A stretch of 64,000 nt of DNA from Candidatus Thorarchaeota archaeon (lineage in GTDB: Archaea > Asgardarchaeota > Thorarchaeia > Thorarchaeales > Thorarchaeaceae). A model generated the notes under the pieces. The model was not told where the DNA came from. It worked only from the letters and a program-made list of their open reading frames with translations, and did not search any database. The DNA lies in assembly GCA_029855935.1 (NCBI GenBank), contig JAGSHN010000025.1, positions 147,135-211,134 on the forward strand, given 5' to 3'. The stretch's first letter is position 1. Each line of letters starts with the position of its first letter. A program made the translations under genes and the position numbers. Shown piece after piece: positions 39,132 to 47,957 of the stretch.

Positions 39132-39683
39132 TCAATCGACCTCCACGTCTACGCCGCTCTCAAGCCGTTTGAGAATCTCGTCAATCCTCTCACGTGCCGT
39201 CCTGAGATATCTGACAAGACGTTCTCTGTCACGTGCGCGAAGCTCGTCCGTCAGCGAACCGACGCAGTCGATGAGAGTGACCAGCGCATCCCGATAGAGG
39301 GAGACTTGATCACGCGGGTCGAGAATGAGGCCCCATATCCGGGGCAACATCTTCGCCTTGCTCCTGAACATCCGCTGATGGACCCTGTAGGCCGAGAGCG
39401 TCTGCCGACCAAGGTCTGTCAGGCGGTAGGTCTTCGTCCGTCCCTCGCGTGCGACAGCCTCAATCCATCCCAGTTCCTCCATCTGGGAGAGAAGAGGATA
39501 GATTGACCCCGGACTGGGACGCCACGCACCTCCGCTCTGCTGTTCGAGCGTGTCCATGATGTCCATTCCCGACATCTCATTGTCACGTAGGAGACGTGCA
39601 ATGGCGAGCTTGAGCAGCCCGCGTGGAATCGAATGCAGACGGATGTGCTCCGACCTGCCTCTCTGGGTCGACCCTGCGCACAT
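39132..39683 (-). CDS. PadR-family transcriptional repressor
   Basis: The 183-residue protein has the PadR winged helix (PRGLLKLAIARLLRDNEMSG, PSPGSIYPLLSQMEELGWI, TKTYRLTDLGRQTL) followed by a helical dimerisation region ending with a coiled-coil-like RERLVRYLRTARERIDEIL. PadR proteins repress drug-export genes until a ligand binds, and here the gene heads an operon with a two-gene ABC exporter. Two matching palindromes directly upstream are likely its own operators. Confidence 0.9.
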   Translation of the reverse strand: MCAGSTQRGRSEHIRLHSIPRGLLKLAIARLLRDNEMSGMDIMDTLEQQSGGAWRPSPGSIYPLLSQMEELGWIEAVAREGRTKTYRLTDLGRQTLSAYRVHQRMFRSKAKMLPRIWGLILDPRDQVSLYRDALVTLIDCVGSLTDELRARDRERLVRYLRTARERIDEILKRLESGVDVEVD

Positions 39684-39699
39684 ATCATCAACTCATCTC

Positions 39700-39739
39700 A
39701 TATCGAATACGATATTTGAATCGATATCGAATGCGATAT
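39700..39739. promoter_or_regulatory. Twin PadR operators overlapping the operon promoter
   Basis: ATATCGAATACGATAT (39700-39715) and ATATCGAATGCGATAT (39724-39739) share the palindrome ATATCG-N4-CGATAT with centres 24 bp apart. The minus-strand TATA box TTTATATC (39736-39743) overlaps the second copy, and the predicted padR transcription start (about 39713) falls in the first. Both would be blocked by a bound repressor. A plus-strand TATA (GATATAAAT) overlaps too, so the divergent DUF2070 gene may be co-regulated. Confidence 0.75.
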
Positions 39740-39858
39740 AAATGAATCGGCGGCTGCAACGGGGCCGAAGAGCACTCTGGAGCAAGCAGCCCGATGCGAC
39801 TGACCCTCACGACAAGCTTGATAAGAAGACATCAGAGGGTTGCAGAGAACACCGGAGG

Positions 39859-41706
39859 ATGTCACCTTTGGGCGAGAAGGCCAAGGTCAAGGAGACGGTG
39901 CGGCTCTATACGAAGTTATGGCAGTTGCCCTCCTTCGCGGGCATAGTGGCACGACTCGCTATGGCCCTCCTCGTGGTCAGTGTCCCCATCGCCATCATCA
40001 AGACGTTCCCAAGTCTTGGTCTTGAGACTGCGAACGCATTTGCAGAGTATTGTCTCCTCTTTGCGATCCCCATTGGTGTTGGGGTGGGCGGCCTCTACCT
40101 GACGGTACGACAGCCGGGCTCGCCGCTTGACCTCCGGAGGACGACAGGAGCATCTCTCGTAGCCTTTGCAGTCTGGCTCATCCTCTCTGCGATAGGTGTG
40201 GTCGTGGATGCTGCTGCAGGAACGCAGTACTTCGAGAGCAGGCTCGTCCTGGCAGGGATGGCGCTGTCGTTCTTTGCTCTGAGTTTCTTGGTCACGGGGC
40301 TCAGCACTCTGCATCCGCTGCGGCACTTTGTCGGGACCCTCTTTGCACCAGCCCTTCTGCTACTCATGTATGTGGCAGTGACGTGGACCTATGTGCAGCA
40401 GCCGTCCGCCACGAGTGACATCGTGCTCGTCGCGCTGGTCGTGGTGGGAGCAATGTCCGTGCGTCACATCTTCCGCTCTGTGTCAATGCCGTTTGAGAGA
40501 GACCTTGGTATCAATGGTCCCGCTCTCCTCAGGGCGTTCGGTTACTCCTATCTGGTCGACAACCCGCGACCGTTCGAAGAGATAATGACCCAGATTGCCG
40601 AGCAACAGGATGTCCCGATAGAGGTCATCGTGATTCGAGATGCCGACGGCCTCAAGGCGATAGGGGCAATACTGTACGTCCATCCGGGACCGTTCAGAAA
40701 CATTGGTAGCAGTGCTCTTCCGGCAACCCTGATTGAACATCTGGAGGACAAGTACGGTGTCACCGCGTTCGTCCTCCACGGGACCTGCACGCATCACCAG
40801 AACCTCACAACAAAGGAGGACTATGGTCCGGTCCTCAAGGAGCTTGATAGGCTGATCGACGAGGCTAGGACGACTGATCTCGCCTCTGGTCCGCACTGGT
40901 CGAACAATGGTCGGTTCAAGGCATGGACGCTCTTTGTAGATGATGACGTGCTTGTGATCACAACGAGTGCACCACACTACACCGATGACATTGCCCTTGA
41001 GGTGGGCAAGAGGGCGGCAATGGCCGTACGTGACAGGAACCCCGGGATCAGAAACGTGGCGATAGTTGATGCACACAATAGCATCGGCCATGACGCGGTC
41101 TCAGTGATGCCCGACGACCCTGATGCAGAGGAGTATGTCGGGACCGTGGCCGGAGCCGTGTTTGCGACTGCCAGTGCCGAGAAGGGCCCGGTGTCCGTTG
41201 GGGTCTACAGGACCGTGCCTGAGGGGCTTGGTATCCCTGATGGCATAGGTCCTGGTGGCATCGCTGTGATCGTGATCAGATCCTCGGTGGGCGAGACCGC
41301 TATCGTGTCTGTGGACGGCAACAACGTAGAGCCCGGATTCAGGGAGGAGGTGATCAGCCTCTTGAGAGGACAGGGATTTGACCAAGTGGAGATAACCACG
41401 ACAGACACGCACATCGTGAATGCAGTCTCACTATCTCACAGCGGATACCCACCAGTGGGTCGCGAACGACGAGAGGATGTCCTGGAGGCAATAGGGGTGG
41501 CTGCTGTAAAGGCCAGAGAACGTGTCACGGAGGCGGAGATGGGGCTGGCATTCGGTGAGGTGAGGGGCATCAGGACGTTCGGGGAGAGAGGTTTTGACAC
41601 GTTGACACAGGATGTCGCCGAGGCAACAGAGATTGCCAAGAGAGTAGGACTGAGGACGTCTGGCCTGTTTGCGCTGTTCACTCTATTGCTCTCACTTCTG
41701 CTGTAG
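39859..41706 (+). CDS. DUF2070 family membrane protein
   Basis: About 615 residues: a cytosolic N-terminus, about seven membrane helices in the first 230 residues, then a large soluble domain with conserved metal-site-like motifs (HPGPFRNIGSS, FVLHGTCTHHQNL, VDAHNSIGHD, VDGNNVEPGF, TTTDTHIVNA), and one C-terminal hydrophobic helix. These signatures mark the archaeal DUF2070 family, of unknown function. The His/Asp pattern suggests a hydrolase such as an amidase or phosphatase. ATG at 39859 or TTG at 39868 (9 nt after GGAGG) are the likely starts; the frame is open back to an ATG at 39742 that overlaps the promoter. Confidence 0.85.
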   Translation: MSPLGEKAKVKETVRLYTKLWQLPSFAGIVARLAMALLVVSVPIAIIKTFPSLGLETANAFAEYCLLFAIPIGVGVGGLYLTVRQPGSPLDLRRTTGASLVAFAVWLILSAIGVVVDAAAGTQYFESRLVLAGMALSFFALSFLVTGLSTLHPLRHFVGTLFAPALLLLMYVAVTWTYVQQPSATSDIVLVALVVVGAMSVRHIFRSVSMPFERDLGINGPALLRAFGYSYLVDNPRPFEEIMTQIAEQQDVPIEVIVIRDADGLKAIGAILYVHPGPFRNIGSSALPATLIEHLEDKYGVTAFVLHGTCTHHQNLTTKEDYGPVLKELDRLIDEARTTDLASGPHWSNNGRFKAWTLFVDDDVLVITTSAPHYTDDIALEVGKRAAMAVRDRNPGIRNVAIVDAHNSIGHDAVSVMPDDPDAEEYVGTVAGAVFATASAEKGPVSVGVYRTVPEGLGIPDGIGPGGIAVIVIRSSVGETAIVSVDGNNVEPGFREEVISLLRGQGFDQVEITTTDTHIVNAVSLSHSGYPPVGRERREDVLEAIGVAAVKARERVTEAEMGLAFGEVRGIRTFGERGFDTLTQDVAEATEIAKRVGLRTSGLFALFTLLLSLLL

Positions 41707-41764
41707 GACCAGATGGAACGACTTATTCGGTACAAGGGCTACTCTGACGAGATGTGGATGTGAT

Positions 41765-42352
41765 ATGTCCCGGAAGAGGTTCCTTGTCTGCATCACTGGA
41801 GCAAGCGGCGCGGTGTACGGCCTCAGGACTGTGAGAGCACTGCGAGAGCAGGGCCACTCTGTTCATCTTGTTGTGACTAGGTGGGGCGCCAAGACCCTAG
41901 AGTACGAGACTGGAGTGACTGCGTCGGAGCTTGCGAGAGAGGTCGAGAGAGTCTATGATGAGGACGACCTCTCAGCACCTCCTGCCTCGGGCAGCTTCCG
42001 TCCTGACGGGGTGGTGGTCGTGCCCTGCTCGATGAAGACCCTATCCGCTGTCGCCGCCGGTCTTGCAGACAACCTCGTTGTCAGAGCAGCAGACTGTACG
42101 CTCAAGGAACGACGACCGCTCATCCTCGTCGTGAGGGAGATGCCCTACAACCTCGTTCACCTGAGGAACATGGTCAGTGCCGCAGAGGCGGGGGCGATGG
42201 TCCTACCTGCGAGTCCGGCGTTCTGGCACAGGCCTAGGACGATAGACGACCTCGTGGACTCCGTCGTGGACAGGATACTGGCCCTGCTCAATGCCGGCAG
42301 CCTGCTGAATGCCACGTGGGGGGAAGGCGGGTACACGCTCGGTCAGGAATAA
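41765..42352 (+). CDS. ubiX: UbiX-type flavin prenyltransferase
   Basis: The 195-residue protein binds FMN and prenylates it, supplying the prenyl-FMN cofactor of UbiD decarboxylases. Motifs are ITGASGAVYG (residues 10-19), VPCSMKTLSAVAAGLADNLVVRAADC and LKERRPLILVVREMP, all diagnostic. The ATG at 41765 gives the standard length. No ubiD gene lies in the window, so its client is elsewhere. The prenyl donor could come from the mevalonate pathway encoded at 10.6 kb. Confidence 0.93.
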   Translation: MSRKRFLVCITGASGAVYGLRTVRALREQGHSVHLVVTRWGAKTLEYETGVTASELAREVERVYDEDDLSAPPASGSFRPDGVVVVPCSMKTLSAVAAGLADNLVVRAADCTLKERRPLILVVREMPYNLVHLRNMVSAAEAGAMVLPASPAFWHRPRTIDDLVDSVVDRILALLNAGSLLNATWGEGGYTLGQE

Positions 42353-42378
42353 GCAGAGACGTGAGCGGCCGGGATAGC

Positions 42379-43656
42379 CTATTCAGTGGCACCAGCCGAG
42401 TCGTGGCTCTCCAGAAGTGCGTCGGCGACCTTCTTCACCCTCGGCCTGTAGCCACGAGTCGTGTACACCCGGATTGTCCGCATAGGGCTCTCCAGACCTC
42501 TCGCAATTGGGCTCACATCACGGATCTCCCAGAACTCGTATCCCCTGGAGCCTCGTTCATACATGGCAATCTGACTGAGAGGATAGCGGCCAGGATAGAA
42601 CATCACAGAGGGACGGTCCGGGATGTCCACATAGACCCTCAGGGGATCGATTCCCACATCCTCTGCAATCTCTCGCTCCACGGCTCTCCGTCCCTCAGGA
42701 GTAGACAGCTGCTTGAGCATCTGAGGGTCGGAGATTGACCTCATGCTGGCGACCTTTATCAGGTCACGCCGTCGGAAGGCATTGAATATGTCACTGGCGG
42801 TCAGAAAGTCCTCAGAGGCCTCACTCGGCGGGTCGAGCAGCACGTGATGAAATGTCAGATCATCATAGGCGAAATATTCAGTCGGGTCCCGTTCAGGCGA
42901 GCCAACGAGCTCACGACCGGCCAGCTCGAGAATACGCAACAGCATAAGCTCCGCCGCCCGGACCGTCTTGTGGTAGTAGACCGCCTCGAACATGTTCGCG
43001 CCGGCCGACAGATATGAGTCGAGTGTATAGCGCGCGGCTCGGGAGATGACAAGCCGGTTTTTCGCGACGCGAAGAGATGAGAATAACCTGTTGATCTCCA
43101 GAGGGGCATAGTCGACACCTGCAAAGTAGGCATCGCGCTCGAGGCTGTCCATCAACTCGGGGTTGACGGGCACTGACTCAAGGTCGACGCGAATCGACCT
43201 CACAGGAATGCCCCTCTGGAGAGCGTCGATGACCTCCTCCCGCGACAGCGTGCTGTCATTGACTATGTCTCCGGCCTCCGTGCCTCGGATGGCCTCCACA
43301 GCAAGGGACTTCCTGGTGGCGCCCAGACCGTTGAGGTATTCCTCCATAGGATTGGCCCACGCCCCTCGTGCGACACTGAGAAGTAGAGAGACAAGCCGCG
43401 CCAGCGCTATCACGTGGGCGTCGCGCGCAAGATGGTCGAAGAGGAGATGGCTGAGGTCAAGAAAGCCCAGCATATGCCCCATCAGCGATGTGTCCGCCCC
43501 GGGATACACCTTGTAGACGCCCGCTGGCCAGCGGATGTTTCGTAGACGCTGTGTGAGTCGCAGGTCTAGGATCTTCTCCTCAGTCTCTGTGAGTTCGATG
43601 TAGCCTCGTACAGGGTCCTTTATCTGTAAGGTCGTCTTGAGGTTAATCAGAGGCAT
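42379..43656 (-). CDS. HD-superfamily protein with lost catalytic HD motif
   Basis: The 425-residue protein aligns by eye with SAMHD1/dGTPase-like HD hydrolases: IKDPVRGYIELTETEEKILD, RLTQRLRNIRWPAGVYKVYP, then SLMGHMLGF. Later stretches LERDAYFAGVDY and MFEAVYYHKTVRAAELML match family helices. At the place where these enzymes read LLHDIGHGPFSH, this protein has LLSVARGAWANP, so the paired His-Asp and following His are missing. The later Asp of the DRLDY motif also appears replaced. A nucleotide-binding, non-hydrolysing role is inferred. The minus-strand TATA box GTAATATAC (43722-43730) fits the ATG at 43656. Confidence 0.8.
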   Translation of the reverse strand: MPLINLKTTLQIKDPVRGYIELTETEEKILDLRLTQRLRNIRWPAGVYKVYPGADTSLMGHMLGFLDLSHLLFDHLARDAHVIALARLVSLLLSVARGAWANPMEEYLNGLGATRKSLAVEAIRGTEAGDIVNDSTLSREEVIDALQRGIPVRSIRVDLESVPVNPELMDSLERDAYFAGVDYAPLEINRLFSSLRVAKNRLVISRAARYTLDSYLSAGANMFEAVYYHKTVRAAELMLLRILELAGRELVGSPERDPTEYFAYDDLTFHHVLLDPPSEASEDFLTASDIFNAFRRRDLIKVASMRSISDPQMLKQLSTPEGRRAVEREIAEDVGIDPLRVYVDIPDRPSVMFYPGRYPLSQIAMYERGSRGYEFWEIRDVSPIARGLESPMRTIRVYTTRGYRPRVKKVADALLESHDSAGATE

Positions 43657-43721
43657 ATTGGCCTGCAGGCCTCCATCTGAGGATAGGCTCTCAGGGAACT
43701 GCTCACTCAGAGGGTCATCTT

Positions 43722-43730
43722 GTATATTAC
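43722..43730 (-). promoter_or_regulatory. TATA box of the degenerate HD gene
   Basis: GTAATATAC on the minus strand predicts a start near 43700, 44 nt before the ATG. Confidence 0.5.
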
Positions 43731-43819
43731 TCTTGGCAATGACGACTCTATGCGTGGTGACATCGCCACGTCGCCCACACTAGGAGATTCGTTTCGCAGC
43801 ATAGTAGCCGGGTGTGGCA

Positions 43820-43849
43820 GGCCCAGGAAACTTGTCCCGCGCCTGGGCC
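43820..43849 (-). terminator. Hairpin after the oxidoreductase operon
   Basis: GGCCCAGG and CCTGGGCC form a perfect 8-bp stem with a 14-nt loop, about 20 bp beyond the porB stop on the minus strand. No T-run is visible. Confidence 0.4.
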
Positions 43850-43868
43850 CGACCTTCACCAGAGCAGA

Positions 43869-44774
43869 CTACGTGAAAGTGCGCAGCAGAATATCCCATC
43901 TGTGCTGGACGTAGGCCTGCAGCTCGGCAATCTTCTTCTCATCCTTCTTTGGCTTGAAGAGCCGAGAGAAGCGGCCCTGTAGTTTGAGGAACTCCTCTAT
44001 CGGCTTTCGCTTCGAGGGATCCTGATACCTCTTGCTCTGCGGACTGAGTCTGAACTCGTCACCAATCCGCTCCCAGAGGATCCAGTAGCCTGTCTCGACT
44101 GCGAGCTTGCCGACCTCGACGCCCTTCTCGACGGGATAGTTCCACGCCTGCGGACACGGGATGAAGATATGGATGAACTTGGGACCGTGTATCTCGCGGG
44201 CGCGACGGAACTTGTCGTACAGATCGCGCGGATAGGCTGCATTTGCTGTAGCTTGGTAGGCTGGCTCGTGTGCAGCGACAACGAGGTCCAGCATCTTCTC
44301 AGGTTCAGTCTTGCCGTACCACGTGGTGGTCGTCTGCGCATAGAGCGGAGTTGCACCCGACCGCTGCGTTCCGGTGTTGGAATACACCTGATTGTTGTAG
44401 CAGACGTAGAGGAAATCGGTTCGACGCTCGAAGGCCCCGCTCAGTGCCTGAATTCCAATGTCGAATGTGCCTCCGTCACCGGCCCAGACCATGACCTGAG
44501 TGTCATCACGACCCTTGACCTTCAGTGCTGCACGCACGCCGGACGCCGTGGCGGCTGCTGCCATAAAGGCTGTGTTCAGAACTGGGACACCCAGCCCGGA
44601 CTTTGGCCAGAGCGACTGAATGACGCTGGTGCAGCAGGCAGGCACGACTTGGATGACGTCGCCCTCAAGCGCCTTCAACGCGTGACGCAGAGACAGAGTG
44701 TCCATACATCCCGCACAGGCGGCGTTGCCCTTGAGCACATATTCCTTCATCGGCATCTCTCTTATCGCTACCAT
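43869..44774 (-). CDS. porB: 2-oxoacid:ferredoxin oxidoreductase beta subunit
   Basis: The 301-residue subunit binds thiamine pyrophosphate and a 4Fe-4S cluster. The N-terminal NAACAGCMDT supplies cluster cysteines, and the TPP/Mg motif is GDGGTFDIGIQALSGAFERR followed by YNNQVYSNTG. Pyruvate is the likeliest substrate by overall resemblance (PCPQAWNYPVEKG), but 2-oxoisovalerate or another 2-oxoacid cannot be excluded. The ATG at 44774 is 6 bp after the alpha-subunit stop, with GGAGTGA before it. Confidence 0.92.
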   Translation of the reverse strand: MVAIREMPMKEYVLKGNAACAGCMDTLSLRHALKALEGDVIQVVPACCTSVIQSLWPKSGLGVPVLNTAFMAAAATASGVRAALKVKGRDDTQVMVWAGDGGTFDIGIQALSGAFERRTDFLYVCYNNQVYSNTGTQRSGATPLYAQTTTTWYGKTEPEKMLDLVVAAHEPAYQATANAAYPRDLYDKFRRAREIHGPKFIHIFIPCPQAWNYPVEKGVEVGKLAVETGYWILWERIGDEFRLSPQSKRYQDPSKRKPIEEFLKLQGRFSRLFKPKKDEKKIAELQAYVQHRWDILLRTFT

Positions 44775-44780
44775 CTTGCA

Positions 44781-45959
44781 TCACTCCAGTAGGTCGTGCC
44801 ACGTCTCCTCCGGACCCAACTCTCCGGTCTCGACGGCCCTGACAGTGGCGAGGATGATCTCCTTGATGTCCTCGACAGTCACATCCCTGCCACCAAGTCC
44901 GCCAATGTAGCTCTTGACAAAGGGCCGGTGGGGCGAGTGGTACAATGCGGCGCGGATATCGTTGGCAGCGTGACCACCAAAACCGTACGATACCCCTCGG
45001 TCAAAGCTCGCGAACGCCTTGACGTGCGAGGCGAGCTTGCGTATCTCCTCAACGGGGAATGGGCGATACATCCTGATGCGGGCCACGCCGACCTTGTATC
45101 CCTGTTCACGAAGTTCATCGACAGCATCGATGGCCTCAGCACCGACAGTACCTTGAGCAGTGAAGACGACCTCGGCGTCGTCACACCTGTGTTGGGCAAT
45201 CATTCCTCCGAAATACTTGCCGAAGAGCTTCTTGTACTCCGCCTCAATCTCGGGATAGACCTTGAGGGAATTCTTGGATCCCTCGTGCATCTGGTATCTG
45301 AACTCCTGATAGTACTCCGGAAAGACAATGTTGCCGTGGGAGATGGGATTGTCCGGGTCCATCACCCAGTGAGGCGGCTTGTAGGGAGGCAGGAACTCGT
45401 CCACCTCCTCTGGCTCAAGATAGTCGAAGGGTGACACGGTGTGGCTCAGCACGAAGCCATCAGCGCTGACCATCACGGGCATGAGAACGCGCTCGTCCTC
45501 GGCAAGTCTGAAGGCCTGGATTATCGTGTGATAGAACTCATCAACACTGGCCACATAGAACTGGATCCAACCGGTGTCGCGCTTGCTCATGCTGTCGTCG
45601 TGGGTGACGTGAATATTCCACGACGGAGAGACAGAGCGGTTGATGTTCGCCAGTACGATGGGTAGCCGTGCTGCCGCGGCCCAGTGGAGAGCCTCGTCCA
45701 TCAGCAGGAGACCATTGGATGACGTCGCGGTGAAGGCGCGGGCACCAGCAGAGCTCGCACCAATACACGCAAACATGGCCGAGTGCTCAGACTCGACACG
45801 AATGAACTCGCCCTTGTAGATGCCTTCCTCGTCGAGAAGCGCAATCTGCTCGGGAACCGTTGTTGCTGGAGTGATTGGGTAGGCCGCAACAACCTCCACT
45901 CGGGCGGACACGACTGCCCTTGCGGCTGCATAGTTGGCACTCATAAGCATAGTCTTCAT
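44781..45959 (-). CDS. porA: 2-oxoacid:ferredoxin oxidoreductase alpha subunit
   Basis: The 392-residue subunit completes the TPP site. It contains AAYPITPATTVPEQIA (25-40), ESEHSAMFACIGASSAGARAFTATSS, and the C-terminal YKVGVARIRMYRPFPVEEI, all standard for pyruvate/2-oxoacid oxidoreductase alpha chains. Its start overlaps the end of the delta subunit gene by one base. The complex converts 2-oxoacids plus CoA to acyl-CoA, CO2 and reduced ferredoxin. Confidence 0.93.
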   Translation of the reverse strand: MKTMLMSANYAAARAVVSARVEVVAAYPITPATTVPEQIALLDEEGIYKGEFIRVESEHSAMFACIGASSAGARAFTATSSNGLLLMDEALHWAAAARLPIVLANINRSVSPSWNIHVTHDDSMSKRDTGWIQFYVASVDEFYHTIIQAFRLAEDERVLMPVMVSADGFVLSHTVSPFDYLEPEEVDEFLPPYKPPHWVMDPDNPISHGNIVFPEYYQEFRYQMHEGSKNSLKVYPEIEAEYKKLFGKYFGGMIAQHRCDDAEVVFTAQGTVGAEAIDAVDELREQGYKVGVARIRMYRPFPVEEIRKLASHVKAFASFDRGVSYGFGGHAANDIRAALYHSPHRPFVKSYIGGLGGRDVTVEDIKEIILATVRAVETGELGPEETWHDLLE

Positions 45960-46279
45960 TACTTCGCCCCCGTTCTCTCAGTGGTGCGTACCATCTCGAT
46001 ACACTTCTTCGGGCACACCTGCGCGCAGATTCCACAGCCCTTGCAATAGTCATAGTCTATGTGGGGCGTTCCATCTTCCTCGAGGTCAATCGACGCCTCG
46101 GGGCAGTAGAGCCAGCAGGTCCTGCACCGGCTGCAGCTGTCATAGTCGATTACTGGATCGAAGGTGCGCCAGCTTCCCGTCTTTCCAGTTGAACCAACAA
46201 CGGGAACAGAATACGGACTCTTGGGCATCTCAGCCCGACTCCTAGGATTGAGCTTGACCTCGTTGACCACGTGAAACAC
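45959..46279 (-). CDS. porD: 2-oxoacid:ferredoxin oxidoreductase delta subunit (two 4Fe-4S clusters)
   Basis: The 106-residue ferredoxin-like subunit has two cluster motifs, CSRCRTCWLYCP and CKGCGICAQVCPKKC, preceded by the PorD-type lead SWRTFDPVIDYDSC. GTG at 46279 and ATG at 46228 are both possible starts. A minus-strand TATA-like TTAATATCC near 46327-46335 fits the longer form. It heads the order delta-alpha-beta; the gamma subunit expected in four-subunit enzymes is not next to it. Confidence 0.9.
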   Translation of the reverse strand: MFHVVNEVKLNPRSRAEMPKSPYSVPVVGSTGKTGSWRTFDPVIDYDSCSRCRTCWLYCPEASIDLEEDGTPHIDYDYCKGCGICAQVCPKKCIEMVRTTERTGAK

Positions 46280-46394
46280 TTCCAGGTGCGGTCATTACAA
46301 GACAGGAGCCGCACTCCGCAGGTCGGATATTAAGGATTGTGATGTAGTTGAAACTGTCGCCTGCGCCACGCTTAACAACGACAATGTACGACGA

Positions 46395-47246
46395 ATGATG
46401 ACAGAGGCAGATCAGTTGAAGTTCAGAGTCGTACTTGTCCAGGTGCCCTGCGAGGAGGGTAGGCGTGAGGAGAACTCTCAACGTGTCCGTGAACTACTGC
46501 GAACACATCGGTATAGGGCGTCGGAGGACAGCGGACCCGAGTTCATAGTCCTGCCGGAACTGTTCGCCATTGGCTTCAGACATGCCGACTACGAACGTCT
46601 AGGACAGGGGGTTCCAGGGCCTACAGAGGACTTTGTCAGAGAGCTCGCCTCAGAGACAGGGGCCTTTGTTGTCACAACGGACATAGAGGCCCACGGTGAG
46701 AGGTACTACAACACTCTCGTCATGGCGTCCCCACAGGGTCGGACCATCGCGCGATACCGGAAGGTGCACCCCTTCCAAGCAGAGAAGGATGTCTTCGATG
46801 GCGGTGATACTCTCGCTCTCGTCGACATCGGTGACTTGAGAGTTGGCCTGCAGATCTGCTACGACATCAGATTTCCGGAGATGACAAGACGATTGGCACT
46901 TGAAGGCGCAGAGCTCGTTCTCATTCCTGCGGCCTTTCCCAATCCCCGGAGTCATCATTGGGATGCTCTGCTTCAGGCCAGAGCTATCGAGAACCTCTTC
47001 TTTGTGGCTGCGGCTAACCGCGTCGGCTCGGCCTTTGATGGCAAGACGTACTTTGGTCATAGTCAGCTGGTAGACCCGTGGGGCGTCAGGCGCACTGAGA
47101 TAGAGTCAAGTCCACGGGTGATAGTCGGGTCGGGCGACACGGAGGCTGTGAAGAGCGCAAGGACCCAGCTGACCTGCTTCGAGGATCGCCGTCCAGAGGC
47201 CTATGAGAGAGTACAGGTATTCAGATACGACACAACCGTTAAGTGA
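46395..47246 (+). CDS. Carbon-nitrogen hydrolase (nitrilase superfamily, NIT2/omega-amidase-like)
   Basis: The 283-residue protein has the full catalytic triad: Glu55 in VLPELFA, Lys123 in YRKVHPF and Cys155 in LQICYDIRFPE. The sequence downstream of the Cys (FPNPRSHHWDALLQARAIENL) resembles NIT2-type omega-amidases acting on 2-oxoglutaramate and 2-oxosuccinamate. That substrate is an inference. ATG at 46395 is directly followed by a second ATG. It diverges from the oxidoreductase operon across 115 bp. Confidence 0.88.
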   Translation: MMTEADQLKFRVVLVQVPCEEGRREENSQRVRELLRTHRYRASEDSGPEFIVLPELFAIGFRHADYERLGQGVPGPTEDFVRELASETGAFVVTTDIEAHGERYYNTLVMASPQGRTIARYRKVHPFQAEKDVFDGGDTLALVDIGDLRVGLQICYDIRFPEMTRRLALEGAELVLIPAAFPNPRSHHWDALLQARAIENLFFVAAANRVGSAFDGKTYFGHSQLVDPWGVRRTEIESSPRVIVGSGDTEAVKSARTQLTCFEDRRPEAYERVQVFRYDTTVK

Positions 47247-47279
47247 GCCCGTTGGCAGCAGTGCTTGGAGACAAGACAG

Positions 47280-47795
47280 ATGAGTGATAGAGAGTCCGAG
47301 CGCATCAAGAAGGCCGTCAGAGAGTGGTTCTCCCGCGAAGGCATCAAAGTAGAGAGTATATCGAACCCAAGGGCCGAGTTTCTCTACAAGGTCAAGTTCA
47401 TGAGATTCTTCTTCACAGTGGTCCGGCCCAATGACCAGAAGTTCATCCAGATCGAGTCACAAGTGCTAATCTCCCCGCAGCACCTGAAGAAGCTCACCGC
47501 AGAGAAGATGCAGGAGTTCCAGATCAAGGCGATGCGCTTTGCGTTCACCCAGGACATCAGTATGGGCTTTATACAGCCACGCCCAGGACAGCCAGGACCG
47601 AAACCACCCGGCCCGGGGTTTGTGGTCTCCGACAGGATCTATGATGACGCTTTCAGCGCCGACATGCTCTGGAGAACAATGCGCAAGGTACATCGCATTG
47701 TGGACATGGTCATTCACATTCTGAACGACATCACAGGCGACACACCCGGCAAGGCACCCGAGCCAACAGAAGAGGGACCCTCGTACTATACCTGA
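47280..47795 (+). CDS. DUF2299-like protein
   Basis: The 171-residue protein begins with a helix, a short strand-rich domain (RAEFLYKVKFMRFFFTVVRP, then QKFIQIESQVLISPQHL), a Pro/Gly-rich linker (RPGQPGPKPPGPG) and a helical tail. It resembles archaeal DUF2299 proteins by pattern, an assignment I hold only moderately. ATG at 47280 follows GGAG by 9 nt. It lies 33 bp after the nitrilase gene and may be co-transcribed. Confidence 0.6.
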   Translation: MSDRESERIKKAVREWFSREGIKVESISNPRAEFLYKVKFMRFFFTVVRPNDQKFIQIESQVLISPQHLKKLTAEKMQEFQIKAMRFAFTQDISMGFIQPRPGQPGPKPPGPGFVVSDRIYDDAFSADMLWRTMRKVHRIVDMVIHILNDITGDTPGKAPEPTEEGPSYYT

Positions 47796-47830
47796 GGCAG
47801 GATGTCCATCCCAAGTCTTTCCTCTAAACC

Positions 47831-47838
47831 TATATATC
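47831..47838 (+). promoter_or_regulatory. TATA box of the giant surface-protein gene
   Basis: TATATATC, preceded by a purine/AC-rich BRE-like stretch, predicts transcription from about 47861, giving a leader of nearly 100 nt. It is the best TATA match in the window. Confidence 0.6.
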
Positions 47839-47957
47839 TCTGCGTGCGTTGACGAATACACGAGTTGGTTCGGTTGGCAACGTCCACCAGACTGAACTGG
47901 CCACCGATATTGACAGTTGCATCAGCACCCCGCTACCAGCACCAGTGAGGAATCTCA

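Noticed and set aside
39742..39858. N-terminal extension of the DUF2070 protein
   Set aside because: The upstream ATG overlaps the TATA/operator region, so transcription would start after it; the peptide is very basic and unlike the family.
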